NCBI RefSeq assembly: GCF_019059575.1
Contig: NW_024881678.1
Span: 186,001-250,000 of the forward strand
DNA: 64,000 bases
Origin: Amphibalanus amphitrite
Lineage: Eukaryota > Arthropoda > Thecostraca > Balanomorpha > Balanidae
Direction of reading: 5' to 3'
Position numbers and translations under genes: made by a program
Part shown: positions 10,901-22,971 of the stretch, one piece after another
Numbering within the stretch: the stretch's first letter is position 1
Layout: every line of letters begins with the position of its first letter
The notes under the pieces: generated by a model
What the model was told of the DNA's origin: nothing
What the model saw: the letters and a program-made list of their open reading frames with translations, nothing else
Databases searched by the model: none

Positions 10901-13900
10901 GGCCGGCGCGGCGGCCGCCCAGGTGCGCACCGATTCTCTGTTTCTCGGGCAGGTGACGGCGGTGGCTCGGAGACGGCCGACGCTGCCGCCTTGGAGTCGG
11001 ACGGGGCAGCACTGCAGCGCAACGACAGCGACACGCACCGGCCGCCGGCCGACCGACAGCTAGGTACACGCTGGATGCGGGCTGCGCATGCCGAGGGCGC
11101 CACAGAGCAGAGCCCTCAACTGGTAGTCGGCAGCACGCGAGACGAGCCGGTGGCTGGCGCCAACGACGGACGGTAGCTCGAACAGACTGCTCCAACCCCC
11201 GGCCGGACGAATCCGAGCATGCCCGGCTGATGGCCCTCCTCTGCAACAAACTGCGGCAGTTTGGTCGCCCGAAAGACGATGTTTTTACTTATCTAACGTG
11301 CTCTTCATACGAGGATAAAAAACATTGACCTGATGGAAATTAAAGTGCCAATTGGCTTGAGACGTTTCCTCGTTCGTGTAATCTTAAGATGAATATGTGA
11401 CGTTCACAACATATTGAATTACTCATGGCCTCATTTTCACCCTGAAACAATTACAATGAGCTTTTTAAAGCGTTTCAATATTTGTTTAGTCTTTTTTTTT
11501 GCTGCAAGTCATTCGAAATTTAAGTACTTCTTATGTTGAAATTATATCACTTTATTTTTCGGTACGTAACATATATAGCATCTAGATGACTTAGTAATAA
11601 TTTGCCACCTTCATTGCTGAAAGTTACCGAACAGCTCATCGCAAAATTGATTAGAAATAAATTGCCTTGCATAGAATGAATTTTCCATTTAAGGATTATT
11701 CATCATTTGGATATCTACGAGTATACATATTTTGTCCAAAAAAAAAAAACTGACGACGTAGCATGAGATCTGAGTAGTGTTGGACTCTAATGAATGCCAC
11801 CTGATCGACTTTTGCATGTTCCGCTTGTAGGAAATAGTTCACTTTTAACATTGAATTGGGGATTTTAACGACTTAAAATCATGTACCTATGTAGATTAAA
11901 TTAAAAACAGGTGGTCGGTAACTCGAAGGAGTACATAACTATCCCGCAGTTCGGACCCAACCATAACTTAATCAGGGAATATGCCTATTAGTCTTTTAGA
12001 TTAAAAATTGAGTAAAGATATCATATTTGCATGACTCCATACTACGTAACTAAAGCCATGGACCAGTGCACTTGAAAAAGCAGTCTAAACGTCAATCTCG
12101 GAAAGCTTTGCAACCTCGTGTATTTTAAATGGGCAGTCGTATTCCTCTTATTGCAATTGATTGATAACTCTCTTCTTAGTAAGTTGAGCCGTTCTCCTTG
12201 CGATCAATTGTCCAGCAGTTATGGCATGTAACAGACAACTGGAAATATCAACTAATCGCACGTAGATATCTCAGACCACAGAAACACAACGTAAGCTACC
12301 CAACATCTGTCACTACTTCAGGTCTTCACGTATTTGATCTTTTATTATCTAAAAAATGTCAAACTTTTATTCATGATGTTGTACTGAACACTATAATATT
12401 TCCCATTGAATCTTGGTTCGATTCCCATCTCCGTGGACATGTTTAAAGTGAACTATTTCCTGCAGAACTAATTTTGAGTCTTATTGATTCAAAACGTCTT
12501 CTGTCTTCTTGGTTATAGTTTGTGCATGTGGGCTTCTTGCAACGCTTTCTTACACACATGCATTTTTAAAACTTTCGTGTAAGCTCGTATACAATGTTCT
12601 ACATTTCTAACTTGATTACTAACATTCACTTATCATCATCATGCGCCTCATAGTTTTTTAACCCGCGCGGGGCTGGGGGGGGGGTAAATTTTACCCCCCC
12701 TCGCGAATTTTTGCGATATCTCAAAAACGGCGGCGCGCAGCGCCGCCAAACTTTCAGTACCTTTTCTTACATCAATTTGACACGTTCCCTGAAAATTTGA
12801 GCGAAATCTGTCGGAAAATTTTTGAGAAATTGACGTTTTAGTGACGTCATGTTCGCCATTTTCGCCTCAAAAACGGCAAAAGTTCAAACGCCGCTAACAT
12901 CTTCATTTTTAAAGGAATCAAGACGTAACAAAAAAGGTTATACGTTATTTTACTTTGTCTATCAAATGGCTATCTCGGTTTTTTGAAAATTTTGGATTTT
13001 GGCCTAAATTTTTTCAAAAAACTGACTTTTTTGGGAAAATCATTATAAAATCCAAAATTTTGAGTCTATCGAAAAAAACCGGAATATATGTCAGAGAAGT
13101 GGTCTATGTGCACCTACATACCAAATTTTAGAAGAATCGGTTCAAAAATGTGGGAGTTATTCAAAATTTTATGACGTCACGACACACAAAATTTTTGAAA
13201 AATGACTTTTTTGGAAGTTCTAGACCTCGTACGGAAATAAAAGTAGCACCATTCGATTCGCCGTGAAAAACTGCATCAGATAGACACCTTTTTAGGCCTT
13301 AACAACCAACTTCAAAATTTGACCTCACTTGACCTGACCTTGACCTGACCTCGACCTGAAATTCATCCAGAGGTGGTCCATATCACTTATTGAGTGTGCC
13401 TATTGAATTCTATGAGTAAAATGACCCATAAAACATGTGTCGCACATGCCCTTTTCTATATTTTGTTTTTTGGTGACCTGACCTGACCTGACCTGACCTT
13501 GACCTTGACCTCTGAATGATATTGTATGCAACAAATATTGTCTTGGTAGCCTAAGAACACGTTTTGGGCGATCAGTCTCAGTCCATGACTCCATTCTTCG
13601 GCAACTACGGTGCAAGGCCGATACTGTAGAAACTTGCAATTTGTACCCTTGACCTGACCTTGACCTTGACCTCAAACTTTAAATTAAGTACATGTTTTTA
13701 GTAGTTCGTGATGAGAGCTTTCGATTGGCGTTTGAATTTTCCAAATCGGACCATTAGTTCGGGAGATAACAGGGGGGGTAAAATTTACCCCCCCCCCCCA
13801 GCCCCGCGCGTTCGGCTGGAGACCCCAGCCCCGCGCGGGTTAAACATCGCAAACAGACTGAGAAAGTGGGAAAATACGGTCCTACTACGCCGGGTGCACT

Positions 13901-16900
13901 TTGTATCCCGTCGCAGTCACCGTTCATTCAATTGTCTTCCCTCCGAATGTCTTATTCACGCTCTTCGCTCATTGTCGAATCATCCAGTTGCAACTGGATG
14001 ATTATCATATCACAAGACGACGATTATCATACACAAATAATAGATTCATTAAATTAAATACATAAATAATAGATTCAACACAGACGATTATCATATCACA
14101 AAACGACGCATATCACAAGACAACTAGTCGTCTTGTGATATGCGTCGTTTTGTTGTGCTATCTTTATTCCCTCGCTTACCTAACCAGATGTAAATAATGA
14201 ATTTCTTACAAACGTTATTTGATGACCGGTGTCTCCCGTCCGTTGTTATTTTCGTTGGGGTGACGCATTCCCAAAATTTCTATCAGTTGACTCTGGGCAC
14301 TGGACAGCCTAGTTAACGTAGTTATTCTTGATATCTTCAAATACCTATACATGTGAAACTACATAATAACTATTTCACCGTCTTATTTGAAATGAGCATG
14401 AATCATATTGCTACGACGCACATCGCACAACGCACGATTTTCGATGTTTATGACCGTATTCCATGATTCCGTTCAAATAAGTGATTCATTTATTTCATAT
14501 CGACTTATGGTTAATCATGTGTCATGAACTTTTTATAATCAACGTTATTTGAATCGATGTGAACTGTTTCTGATTGCACCGTGTCATTTATTTCGTCGTT
14601 TCCGCAACCTGCGTGAGTTTTGATAACTAATGTTTGTGCATTTGATTTGTACGTCCCAATGAATTGTTGTTTTACAAAAAAAATGCAGCAGCATCGCTTT
14701 CACGCAGCTTTTCCTCGGCAAACAATTTCAGCTTTACGCATGTTGCTTTACGAACACTTTTACCTTCTTTAATGTCTGACCGGGTACCGCTGTGTTCCGG
14801 CCGTGCTTCAGGTGGTCCCGGCGGACGGGACCAGTTCATCGGCGGGGACAACCGTGACGGGCCTTACGACGACCGACGGGGCAGCTTCGGAGGCAGCGGC
14901 CGCTTCGGCGGCGGCGGCGGCGGCTGGAGCGACGGCGGCAGATGGGGCGGCAGCGGCGGCAGCTGGAGCAGCGGAGGCAGCAGCTGGAGCAGCGGCAGTG
15001 GCCGCTGGGGCGGCGGCGGCAGCTGGAGCAGCGGCGGCCGCCGCTGGGGAGACGACGGCCCGGGCGGCGGCAGCGGCGGCCGCGCGCGAAACTGCTACGA
15101 AGACCGTTTTACGCTGAAGGAGACAGGCCGCAGGATGCGCTCCAGCTTTGTCGACAAGACTCTGCCGGTGTCGTCTCTGAGCGACTGTGAACGAGCGTGC
15201 ACGGACAACCTGGGCTTCATCTGCAAGGCCTTCTCCTACCGGTACAGGTGAGAACGGATACGGCTTTCCCCAGTCTTTCATCGACTCGAACTCGGCAAAT
15301 AGCGGCACATGTTGCTGTTTTTACGTGTAAGTTGTCTCTGCATGCGTGGGCAGCCTGCTGACAGTTTTCTGTCCGACAGCACCTCCAGTCTGGCGTCCGG
15401 CAGCGCGTCTAACGACAACTGTGAGCTCTCCGCCGGCGACATGAGCCGCTCCAGCTCCGCTGACATCTACGAGCTCGACCGCGACTACGACTACTACGAA
15501 CGTGTCCGCGTGGAGGACTGCGAGGAGCTGCCGGCCGGTCCCGACCGCCCCCGGCCGGGCTTCGGCGGCGGCAGCGGCGGAGGCGCTGGGTTCGGAGGCC
15601 CCGATGGAGGGTTCGGAGGAGGCGGCGGATTCGGAAGCGGTGGTGGATTTGGATCGGGAGGCGGCTTCGGAAGTGACGGTGGCTTTGTCGGCGGAGGCGG
15701 AGGCTTCTCCGAGCAGGGCTTCGTTAGCACCGAGGGAGGAGACGGTGAGTGCTGGAGAGGTGCTCGGGTATAAAATGGCGGAGAACAATTATTTGTTTAT
15801 CTTGATATAAAATGATTATTAACTATTAAGATTAATAAAGCACAGCCTGATTCAGTACCGTCCTATTGACTTCCGACATTGAGAGTGACGCTGACAGGAC
15901 CGGTGTGTCGAAGACGGTGACGGTAACTGTGACTGACGACCTCTGCACTGTGACAGTGACGCTAACTGTGTGTCTGTCTCTCTACAGTGACGGCCACCTG
16001 TAACGAGCGCGGTATGCGGCTGCAGCTGCTCTCCCGCCGGCCGTTCTACGGACGGATGTACACGTACCGCCACTACGACTCGTGCAGCGTGCTGGGCCGC
16101 GGCAGCCGCGACCTCTCGCTCTTCATCCCGGCGCACGGCTGTGGCACACAAATGGTGAGTGGAAATCGGAAAATTATCGAAACGAAATTAGGCCCGATAG
16201 CGTAAAAGAATGTCACATAAAACCTGATAAGCTGACGAAGAAATATCCCGTACGTGGAAAATATGTTTCCATACACGGTGAAAAGTTCGGTATTATTCGC
16301 ATTACACACATTTCAGTACCCACTCATTTCACGGCGACCTAGATACTCAATGCACTGTTTATCGTCTGTTGAATATTTCCTAGTTAGTTATATGCCATTA
16401 TCCCATCCTCTGCGCACGCTGACCACTCCGTGTGGACGTTTCTCCAGTTCCGGGACGGCGATACCATGCAGAACATCGTGGTCGTGCAGTTCAGCGATAT
16501 CGTGCAGACCAACTTCGACAAGCGCTACAACCTGACCTGCTACTTCCAAGGACCCGGCGAGGCCGTGGTCACTTCTGGCTACGTGTCAGCTAGGTGAGTG
16601 AGTTGAAGAGTGAGAGTGAGTGGGTGAATGAATGAATGAATGAATGAATGAATGAATGAATGAATAAGTGAGTGAGTGAATGAATGAATGAATGAATGAA
16701 TGAATGAATGAATGAATGAATAATCGAATGAATGAATAAATAAATGAATGAATGAATAAATAAATAAATAAATGAATGAATGAATGAATGAATGAATGAA
16801 TGAATGAATGAATGAATGAATGAATGAATGAATGAATGAATGAATGAATGAATGAGTCATGGGTGAGTTAGCCATGAGTGAGTGGGTGAGCCGTCCAATA

Positions 16901-18991
16901 TTCATACCTAAGCGCAAAGTAGCCCGAACCGCATCTGGGCCTGCTGACCGTTGCTAGACCCGTCTGAGACCCGTTGCTACCCCTGTCACCTGCAGCCCCG
17001 GCCAGGTGACGCCCATTATCGACCTGCCGGCTCGTGAGGTGGTCGACTCGCGGGTTCGTCTCTCGATTCTGTACCAGGGCCGGCCGACCACCACCATTGC
17101 TGTCGGTGATCCGCTCACCTTCCGCCTGGAGACGCAGTCCGGAGCGAACCTACGCACCGACATCTACGCCACCAACGTGATCGCGCGCGACCCCTACTCG
17201 GGCCGCGCCGTGGAGCTCATCGACAGCTACGGGTGGGTACAGCAAGAAGAGCAGCGTATGCATGCATGCACACTCTGCAGTAAAACGGTTGAATGTGTCG
17301 GTTTTGCACATGAGATGCATTGTCCGTTTGCGTATGCTACTGCTTGAGTCGGTTTTTGAGTCGAGTGTATTCATCGCTGAACGTTTTTATCGACAGATGC
17401 CCGACCGACCCGCTGCTCTTCCCGTCTCTGGGCCTGGCGCGAGACGGAAACGGACTGGAAGCCCGCTTCAGCGCCTTCAAGATCCCTGAGTCCAACTACC
17501 TGATGTTCTACGCCACCGTGCGCACGTGCCGCCGGCCCGGCTGTCAGCCGGTAGGTAGTGCGTAGGTTGAACGGTTCGAACTTGTAGGCTGTGACAAATC
17601 ATACCCTGCCGACAGAGTTGTGACAGTGACTCCTGACAATGGCACAGGCAATACAACTATGTGGTATGAACTGTGTTGCTGACATTAGCAATATCTGACC
17701 GGCAGTGACTGTGTCTTGCCTGTGACTGCTCCAGTGAGTGAGGTATGTATACTGACGTATATGTATCCATCGCAGGCCACCTGCGCGGTGAACGGTCGCG
17801 AGGAGCCGTCGTTCGGCCGCCGCCGGCGCCGCTCGGTGCCAGAGGAGGCCGCTGAGCCCACCCCGGAGCCCGTGCTGCCCGACCCCAACCAGCTACCCGT
17901 GGAGCCGCAGGACGAGGACCTCGGCGACCCGGAGGATGAGGGAGAGAACGTCAAGCAGCTGCTCAGCGTAAGTGCCGTCGGCTTTTTATCTACCGGATCG
18001 AATCTTTAGGCACGATACTGACGTTCTTGAGCTCAGATATGAACTACTTGCTTTTGCCTTTTTAATCACATTCTCACCGCATTCTGGGCTTGTGACAATC
18101 GCCCTAGCTGCCACTGGGCTGTTTAACAGTTCCTGTCTAACCACGGGCGCCTGCTGCTCCCCACAGGTGTACTACAGTCGTGACGAGGTCGAGGCCGAGG
18201 AGGCCAAGGCCATCGAGAGCGTGTGCATCTCGTCGGCCGAGTACCACGGCCTGCTGGCCACCCTGGTGGTGCTGATGGTGGTGATGGTGCTGGCCGCCCT
18301 GCTGGCCGGACTCTGGTGCCGCCGCAGCCGGCTCATCGCCTACAAGAACCACGAGGCCGACATGGCGTCACCACTGCCGCGCGGCTTCTCCGCCGCAGGG
18401 GTGGCCAAGAATACCTTCTCGTTCCTGCATGGAAAATCGTAAGTGAGCCTACGCCCGTTTCATCGGCTACTTATTCTAGAGCAGGTACCGAGCGAGTGTT
18501 TGTGGCCCGGGAAACAGTTATTTATATCTATCAACAACGCTCCATCACTGAAGTAAAAATATCAGGTCTAATAGTCGATGCTTTTGGGGGTGAACTAGAA
18601 GGTTTCCACTGGATTGACTACAGCAATGGGAACAGATGCCTAAATGGAAAATTAAGTTAACTATCCATGGTCTGACGTCTCTAATATTTGATCGATGCCT
18701 GCAGGCTGAATTTACCTACTCTTATTTACCTAGCTTGAATAAAAGCCTAGCTACAAAAATGTTTTTTTTTTCGTAATTAATAATTTGCGTTCCCCTTTAT
18801 GCAGGTCGTCGGCGATGGGTCGCAGCTTCCCGGCCCAGGGCAGCGCCAACCCAGCCTATGAGGTAGACTGTCCGCCGGCGCCGCGTGCTCGTCGCTTCGA
18901 CGACCCCAGCGAGCCCATCTACACGGATCCGTCGCTGTTCGAGCACGCGCACACCGCGCCGACCGCCGAGCCGTCCTCGAGCCGGCAGTAG
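4867..18991 (+). CDS. nompA: NompA-like PAN/ZP-domain transmembrane protein
   Basis: Exons: 4867-4948 (tentative), 5817-5914, 6207-6324, 6470-6601, 6809-6938, 7149-7297, 7816-7954, 8219-8379, 9123-9228, 9514-9660, 9871-10001, 10164-10922, 14812-15247, 15380-15744, 15988-16154, 16448-16593, 16996-17232, 17397-17550, 17776-17967, 18167-18438, 18805-18991; all GT-AG, phases close, 1435 aa. Order: signal peptide (1-27), PAN modules around 30-143, 144-236, 237-336, 372-464 and 810-910, Gly/Ser-rich blocks at 465-805 and 920-984, a ZP domain about 986-1220, a furin-type RRRRR site near 1235, a membrane helix near 1312-1333 and a ~100-residue cytoplasmic tail ending before TAG. In Drosophila NompA, five PAN modules plus a ZP domain form extracellular matrix linking mechanosensory dendrites to cuticle; that role here is inference. 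The related PAN/ZP proteins Trynity, Neo and Nyobe are alternatives. The Gly-rich insert between PAN4 and PAN5 is unusual. Exon 14 could instead start at 15389. Confidence 0.8.
4949..5816 (+). other. Intron 1 of the NompA-like gene with a CpG-rich patch
   Basis: 5195-5385 is an abrupt island of CpG and GCCGGC motifs with much internal self-complementarity, set in otherwise AT-balanced sequence. It could be a CpG-rich regulatory patch or an alternative transcription start. The several overlapping open frames on both strands are a by-product of the GC content. Confidence 0.35.
8380..9122 (+). repeat. Intron 8 with degenerate repeats of the exon 9 start
   Basis: The sequence around the exon 9 acceptor (CAGTGATCGGTCAGGAGCAG from 9120) is echoed upstream at 9057 (CAGTGATCGGTCTGGAGCAG) and more weakly at 8939-8965 and 8849-8870. 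These are direct, decaying copies of the exon border inside the preceding intron. Confidence 0.55.
11829..12461. mobile_element. TIR element, family (ii)
   Basis: The ends are inverted repeats: AGGAAATAGTTCACTTT at the left and AAAGTGAACTATTTCCT at the right. The same termini bound 46327-46851. Unlike that copy, this one is not flanked by TTAA on either side. Internal sequence shows no transposase. Confidence 0.65.
12662..13839. mobile_element. TTAA-flanked element, family (iii), copy 1
   Basis: Bounded by TTAA at 12658-12661 and 13840-13843. The first and last 17 bases are perfect inverted repeats (CCCGCGCGGGGCTGGGG). The right end carries a duplicated terminus. Inner parts hold runs of GACCTTGACC-type hexamers at 13320-13380, 13475-13512 and 13645-13675. 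TTAA target plus CCC-starting ends suit a non-autonomous piggyBac-type element; no transposase is visible. Confidence 0.75.
14097..14154. repeat. Near-perfect hairpin in intron 12
   Basis: Arms at 14097-14121 and 14130-14154 (core AACGACGCATATCACAAGAC) are inverted repeats with an 8-base loop. No flanking target duplication was identified. Confidence 0.7.
16617..16855. repeat. (GAAT)n microsatellite in a ZP-domain intron
   Basis: About 240 bp of GAAT repeats, with interruptions by GAAA and GAGT, lying just 24 bp after the donor at 16594. A short run of the same motif in complement lies at 37556-37578. Confidence 0.95.
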
Positions 18992-19470
18992 TAGCGCCCG
19001 GCCGGCCGGACCGGGCCGGGCGCGCGGCGGCACGGGCCGTAACCGTTCTCCGGTGACCGAGTGAAACCGGAGACGGCCGCCGCCGCAGACTGCGCCGCAG
19101 TTTTGTACTTTTGCTATTTAGAGATGCCGTGTGCTTATTTCACCGGGAGAGCTGCGTCAGTGCCGTCGGACGCGGCAGCTCCCTGTGATCGTGATTGGAT
19201 GGCGGACCTCGGCGTGATGTGACGCCCCCGCCGTCCTCATTGACGCCGTGAATGATGTGCTGATGGAGGAGTGCGCTCGCGCGTCCTAACGGCGCTGGAC
19301 GCGGTGTCCTGGCCTGTATGTTCCCCCACTGGCCAGACCACCGGCTGGCAGGATGCCGCGCTCACCGCCGTTACCTGCGCTACTGCTTTGTAAGTGACGT
19401 GTATCGCCCTAGGTTATTGAGGAAATGACGCCTGCTTCATCTAAAAATAAACACCTCACTCCACATCAAT
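18992..19470 (+). other. 3'UTR of the NompA-like gene with poly(A) signal
   Basis: GC-rich sequence follows the TAG TAG double stop. The first good AATAAA is at 19446-19451, followed by a CA-rich and then T/G-rich stretch, so cleavage near 19465-19480 is likely. Confidence 0.6.
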
Positions 19471-20640
19471 GGGTATTTCGCCTGGTTACTGCTTGGTACA
19501 CGTATAAGAAATGATGACTTTAGAAAAAAAAGAGTGGGTGTTCGTGGGCACCGCCGTGTCAGCTTAGCACCAAGCAGGCGTCTGGTGCTGCCAATGATAT
19601 ACCATGCGACCCATCGCCTGGCGTTGCCAGTGCCTACCCGTCGTTGTTTTTAAAAGGCAGTGTCGAGAAAAATTAACTGACTGCTCTTAAACGTACCTAC
19701 TCCCTTTTCCTAATATAATAGGACTTCTTATTCGAAATTCCGATAAGAACACCGGAATCTTAAAAAGTAGTTTTATATCGTTGCATAGATAACATGAGTC
19801 ATGTTGCTTTTATGAGCGTTGGTATCGCCAATTTTACGATCAAAAGAAAATAGTATGATGTAATCGTATTTGGAATTACCTATGACACAATTTCCCACTA
19901 GCTTCCATAGCACAATAGTGAACTACAAAAAAAAAAAAAAAAATCCTATGGGCAAACGGAACGATCGATTAGCTACACGGGTATGAACTGTGGAAGTACC
20001 GACTTAACACTACCGAGTCATCCGTATACCTATTTGCGGTCCTTGCATACAGTGGGGATAGGAGACATCACTGGGCCACTATAGTCACCACGGGGTCAAC
20101 ACTAGGGCAGAAGGCCTTCCACTGGGTCCAGTGGGTCACTAATGCTTTGCCTTAGGTCAGCTGTCAGATGACACTACGATGAATTAGACGGGACACCACA
20201 CTGTATCCCGGATCACCAATAAGTAAGTTTTTTAGACCCTTCTGTCTAATGAGACGATTTTAGGGACTCGGGATATCTACATAGGTAGGTAATAGCCGTT
20301 TTCACGACGGGCTTTTTGGCAAGATTATCCGGCCCGAAACAGAGACCTCAGGTTTGAGGAAAAGGATTTGTGTATCATGGGCACAGCTAATGGCTAAGAG
20401 GGAACGGGGAGGGTCACAGCTGGCCTAACTTTGGGCTAAGGGGAGCACCGTGTCGCTAGACAGGCGAGTGGTTGCCAGGATCATCTTACTCTAAGGTCTA
20501 AGTCCGTATTCGTGGTCGCCAAGGGCCGGACTCGAAGACGCTGTCGTTCTCGCCAAACCTGTCGCTGAACGCTGAAACCCGATTGCGGTCTGGTCGGCCA
20601 AGCCGATCGAAGTCTTCCTGGCGACATTGCGGGAAGTTTA
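19471..20640. other. Intergenic DNA, no gene seen
   Basis: It contains an A-tract at 19926-19943 and scattered phrases resembling the 2.3-2.8-kb degenerate repeat (for example GGTCCAGTGGGTCACTAA near 20122). The inverted partner of the 3.9-kb dispersed repeat is at 20290-20311. No supported open frame. Confidence 0.35.
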
Positions 20641-20644
20641 ACGG

Positions 20645-20734
20645 TTCATGTCGCCGGCGGAGAGCTCAAATTATTGTCTGCAGACGCGCTGCCGACGCCA
20701 GACTGGAGGTGCTGTCGGGCAGAACGGCAGACAG
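20645..20734 (-). pseudogene. Inverted copy of a NompA-like exon border (PAN5 exon)
   Basis: Read on the minus strand, this matches about 15360-15446: intron pyrimidine tract, acceptor CCGACAG, then CACCTCCAGTCTGGCG and GAGCTCTCCGCCGGCGACAT. One base is missing relative to the gene and the frame soon meets TGA. Because intronic sequence is included, it is a DNA-level duplication rather than a retrocopy. Flanking exons are absent. Confidence 0.75.
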
Positions 20735-20984
20735 TAGACGCACCACAGTAGATTTCTACGCGTGCGGAAATACTTAATTCATGCTATTTTCATTTTCATT
20801 TCATTTCATTTCATCTGTTTCATGCCAATGGAGGCACATGCCATGGTTGAACAAAAGCTAAAAATAGTATACACATTACACACACTTATGTTACTTATAC
20901 GACGGATCATAACCGTGCTTTATACGATGATGCAATAAAATGTGTCGGTACCTACTTGCCTAGATTGAATTCTTGACAACCTGG

Positions 20985-21390
20985 GATCTAGCTAGGTACC
21001 GTGGATGCTGTGTCCGGGGACTCACCGGTACCGGTGGGAGAATGCCTTGCAGATGAATCGCAGGATGTCTGTGCACGCCCGCATATTCGTCTCGATCCGG
21101 ATCGGGAGGTGATTTGGGGGCGGGGCCTTGGGCCGGTGGTTTGGGTTGCTACTTGCTGAGTAATAACTAATAACTCGCCGTAAGCGAAAACGCCTGACCC
21201 CTCGAGGTCACCGACATAGGCGGCGGAACGAGGGGGCACCGGGGCACCGTGCCCCCTTTGATTTTGGCAGTTTAACATAAGCCCTATGGGCGTTGCATGG
21301 AAAGAATGGGACAGAAAGTCGGCAGTGCCCACCCCCAGTGAAGGTGTTCCGCCGCCACTGGTCACCGAGGTCACCAATCACCATATTCAA
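20985..21390. repeat. Dispersed repeat related to 3100-3490
   Basis: It shares GTGCCCCGGTGCCC-type blocks and the CCCTATGGGCGTTGCATGG arm with the 3.1-kb repeat, in opposite orientation. Both ends carry AGGTCACC-like hexamers. Confidence 0.5.
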
Positions 21391-22971
21391 AAATGTGGCC
21401 AAATCGCCAATATAATTAAAACAGTGCGATTTTAGACTTTAGTCCTGATGAGCCAGATGGTTCATATAGGATGGCTGCACGGATGGCGGTTGAATAGTGT
21501 TCGCATCTAAATTTGGCTGTATTTTAGTTCTTTTTCAATTCTGCCGCGTATCATACATATTTGGCGCGTCATGATGTGTCGCGCGTCGCGCAGTCCCAAC
21601 GCGTGTGTTGAAAACGAAAAGCAAATTAATTTATTTTCTAAGAGTGACTGGTCAAGAGTTTGGTGAAGATGTATATCGATTTCAACGTTTTCTTGTGCTC
21701 ATTTCATTTGAATGAATAATAAGCCCTTTGGTCATAATGAAGGAAGCCAAAAATAAGTCCATGGATTTTTGTTTTTGGCTCCTTCTGCTCCTTCCTTCCT
21801 AAATCCTAAGTTATGAGCAAAAGCCAACAAACAGGTCATTATTAATTTTTCTACAATTATAATAAAAGTCATGCTAAAAAACGATTCAAACCATTCAATC
21901 ACTATCAGATTTGTAATGGAGGAGTCAATAGCAGTGGAGTGTTGTCATTGGGATAAGATTGGGTGCCGACTGCCAAATGGGGATCTAGCAATAAGTGCTG
22001 GGTCATACTGTAGGTATGTATTTACCTACAGAACTTACATAAGCCATTTTGATTTATTTAGCCTAGGCTTGGTGATTTTGGCTAAATTGTTAAATACCAC
22101 AACCTCTTCCATGCTTTTTATAACATCAACATTGAAAAATGAAATGTGTGCCCCTGCCCATAGTTTACACCAGATAGCTCCGGTCTGTGGATTACAAAAT
22201 ATGCAAAATGCACAATGATCCTACATAAATAAGGCAGTGGCACTGCTCACAAACCTCACATATGATTGATGGTTTAATTGTTCATATTTAAAAGGAAATG
22301 TACCACTTTCCTCAGTTTAGTTTTTTGCTACAGTTTAATAGTTCTTATGCCTAAAATGATCAGAAAAGAAATAATAAATATTTTCAAAAGGAGTTTTTTA
22401 AACCATTTTTGTATAGGAAGAACTATACTCCATCTTTGATAGAGGCTAAATTGAAATAGTGGTGGCACGGAAGCTTATAACATGTTCATAAATCATATTG
22501 CGTACTTCAAAAGCAACTGCATGCTGATTGGCTGAGCTTAGCCTCTGTGACAGGTGGCTCAGGCTGCGTTCTTGGCATTCCTCTACATGTGACACATTCC
22601 TCTACACTCTATAGGCACTTTTTTTTTTTACAAAGAATTGAATATATTTGCAATTTGCATAGGATGATTATTGAGGCACACATGACACAAGCTCCTGATT
22701 TGTGCTAGTCTTAGCTAGGGAGGTACTTTGAGGCTAACCAAGATCTCTCTCCTGATTTCTTGGAATTGTGAATAGTTAAGTTTATGTTAAGTTATTTCAA
22801 AAGCTTTAGGTGTGGTCATTTTTGGCAATTCTGAAACCTGGAATATCTCCCTCTTCATGTAATATCCGTGATCGATCTGAATGTGAAATTGTAATGGAAA
22901 GATAGGTGGCCTTGCTATATCACTAAGACAGAAATACTGCATTTTGTTTGCAAGGTCAAATGCTAGTTTAA
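21391..22971. other. AT-rich intergenic DNA with a decayed family (ii) relative
   Basis: From about 22300 to 22750 the sequence parallels 46327-46851: a start like AAAGGAAATG, AAAATGATCAG, ATAGGAAGAACT and AGCTCCTGATTTGTGCT occur in the same order. The 115-codon frame at 21871-22218 has no recognisable features. Upstream exons of DIS3 could lie here but none is identifiable. Confidence 0.4.

Larger units (their letters stand above)
10923..14811 (+). other. 3.9-kb intron 12 of the NompA-like gene carrying two TIR elements
   Basis: It contains element (ii) at 11829-12461, element (iii) at 12662-13839 and a hairpin at 14097-14154. No coding sequence is seen. The preceding exon could read through its donor for 80 codons to a stop at 11174-11176, but splicing to 14812 restores the Gly-rich frame and the fifth PAN module. 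Confidence 0.6.

Noticed and set aside
10923-11176. Read-through of exon 12 to a stop as an alternative C terminus
   Set aside because: A GTGCGC donor at 10923 joins in phase to 14812 and keeps the fifth PAN and ZP domains; read-through would remove them. It could still be a minor isoform.
10045-11249. Long Pro/Arg/Ala-rich frames on both strands over the Gly-rich exon
   Set aside because: They are shadows of the GGC-rich exon; only the frame with matching splice phases links to PAN modules.
12405-12435. tRNA-like B-box GGTTCGATTCC
   Set aside because: The flanking bases do not form a T-arm or acceptor stem, and no A-box lies at a suitable distance; it is also within a transposon end.
21871-22218. 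115-codon frame in AT-rich intergenic DNA
   Set aside because: No domain or splice context; region shows decayed transposon similarity.
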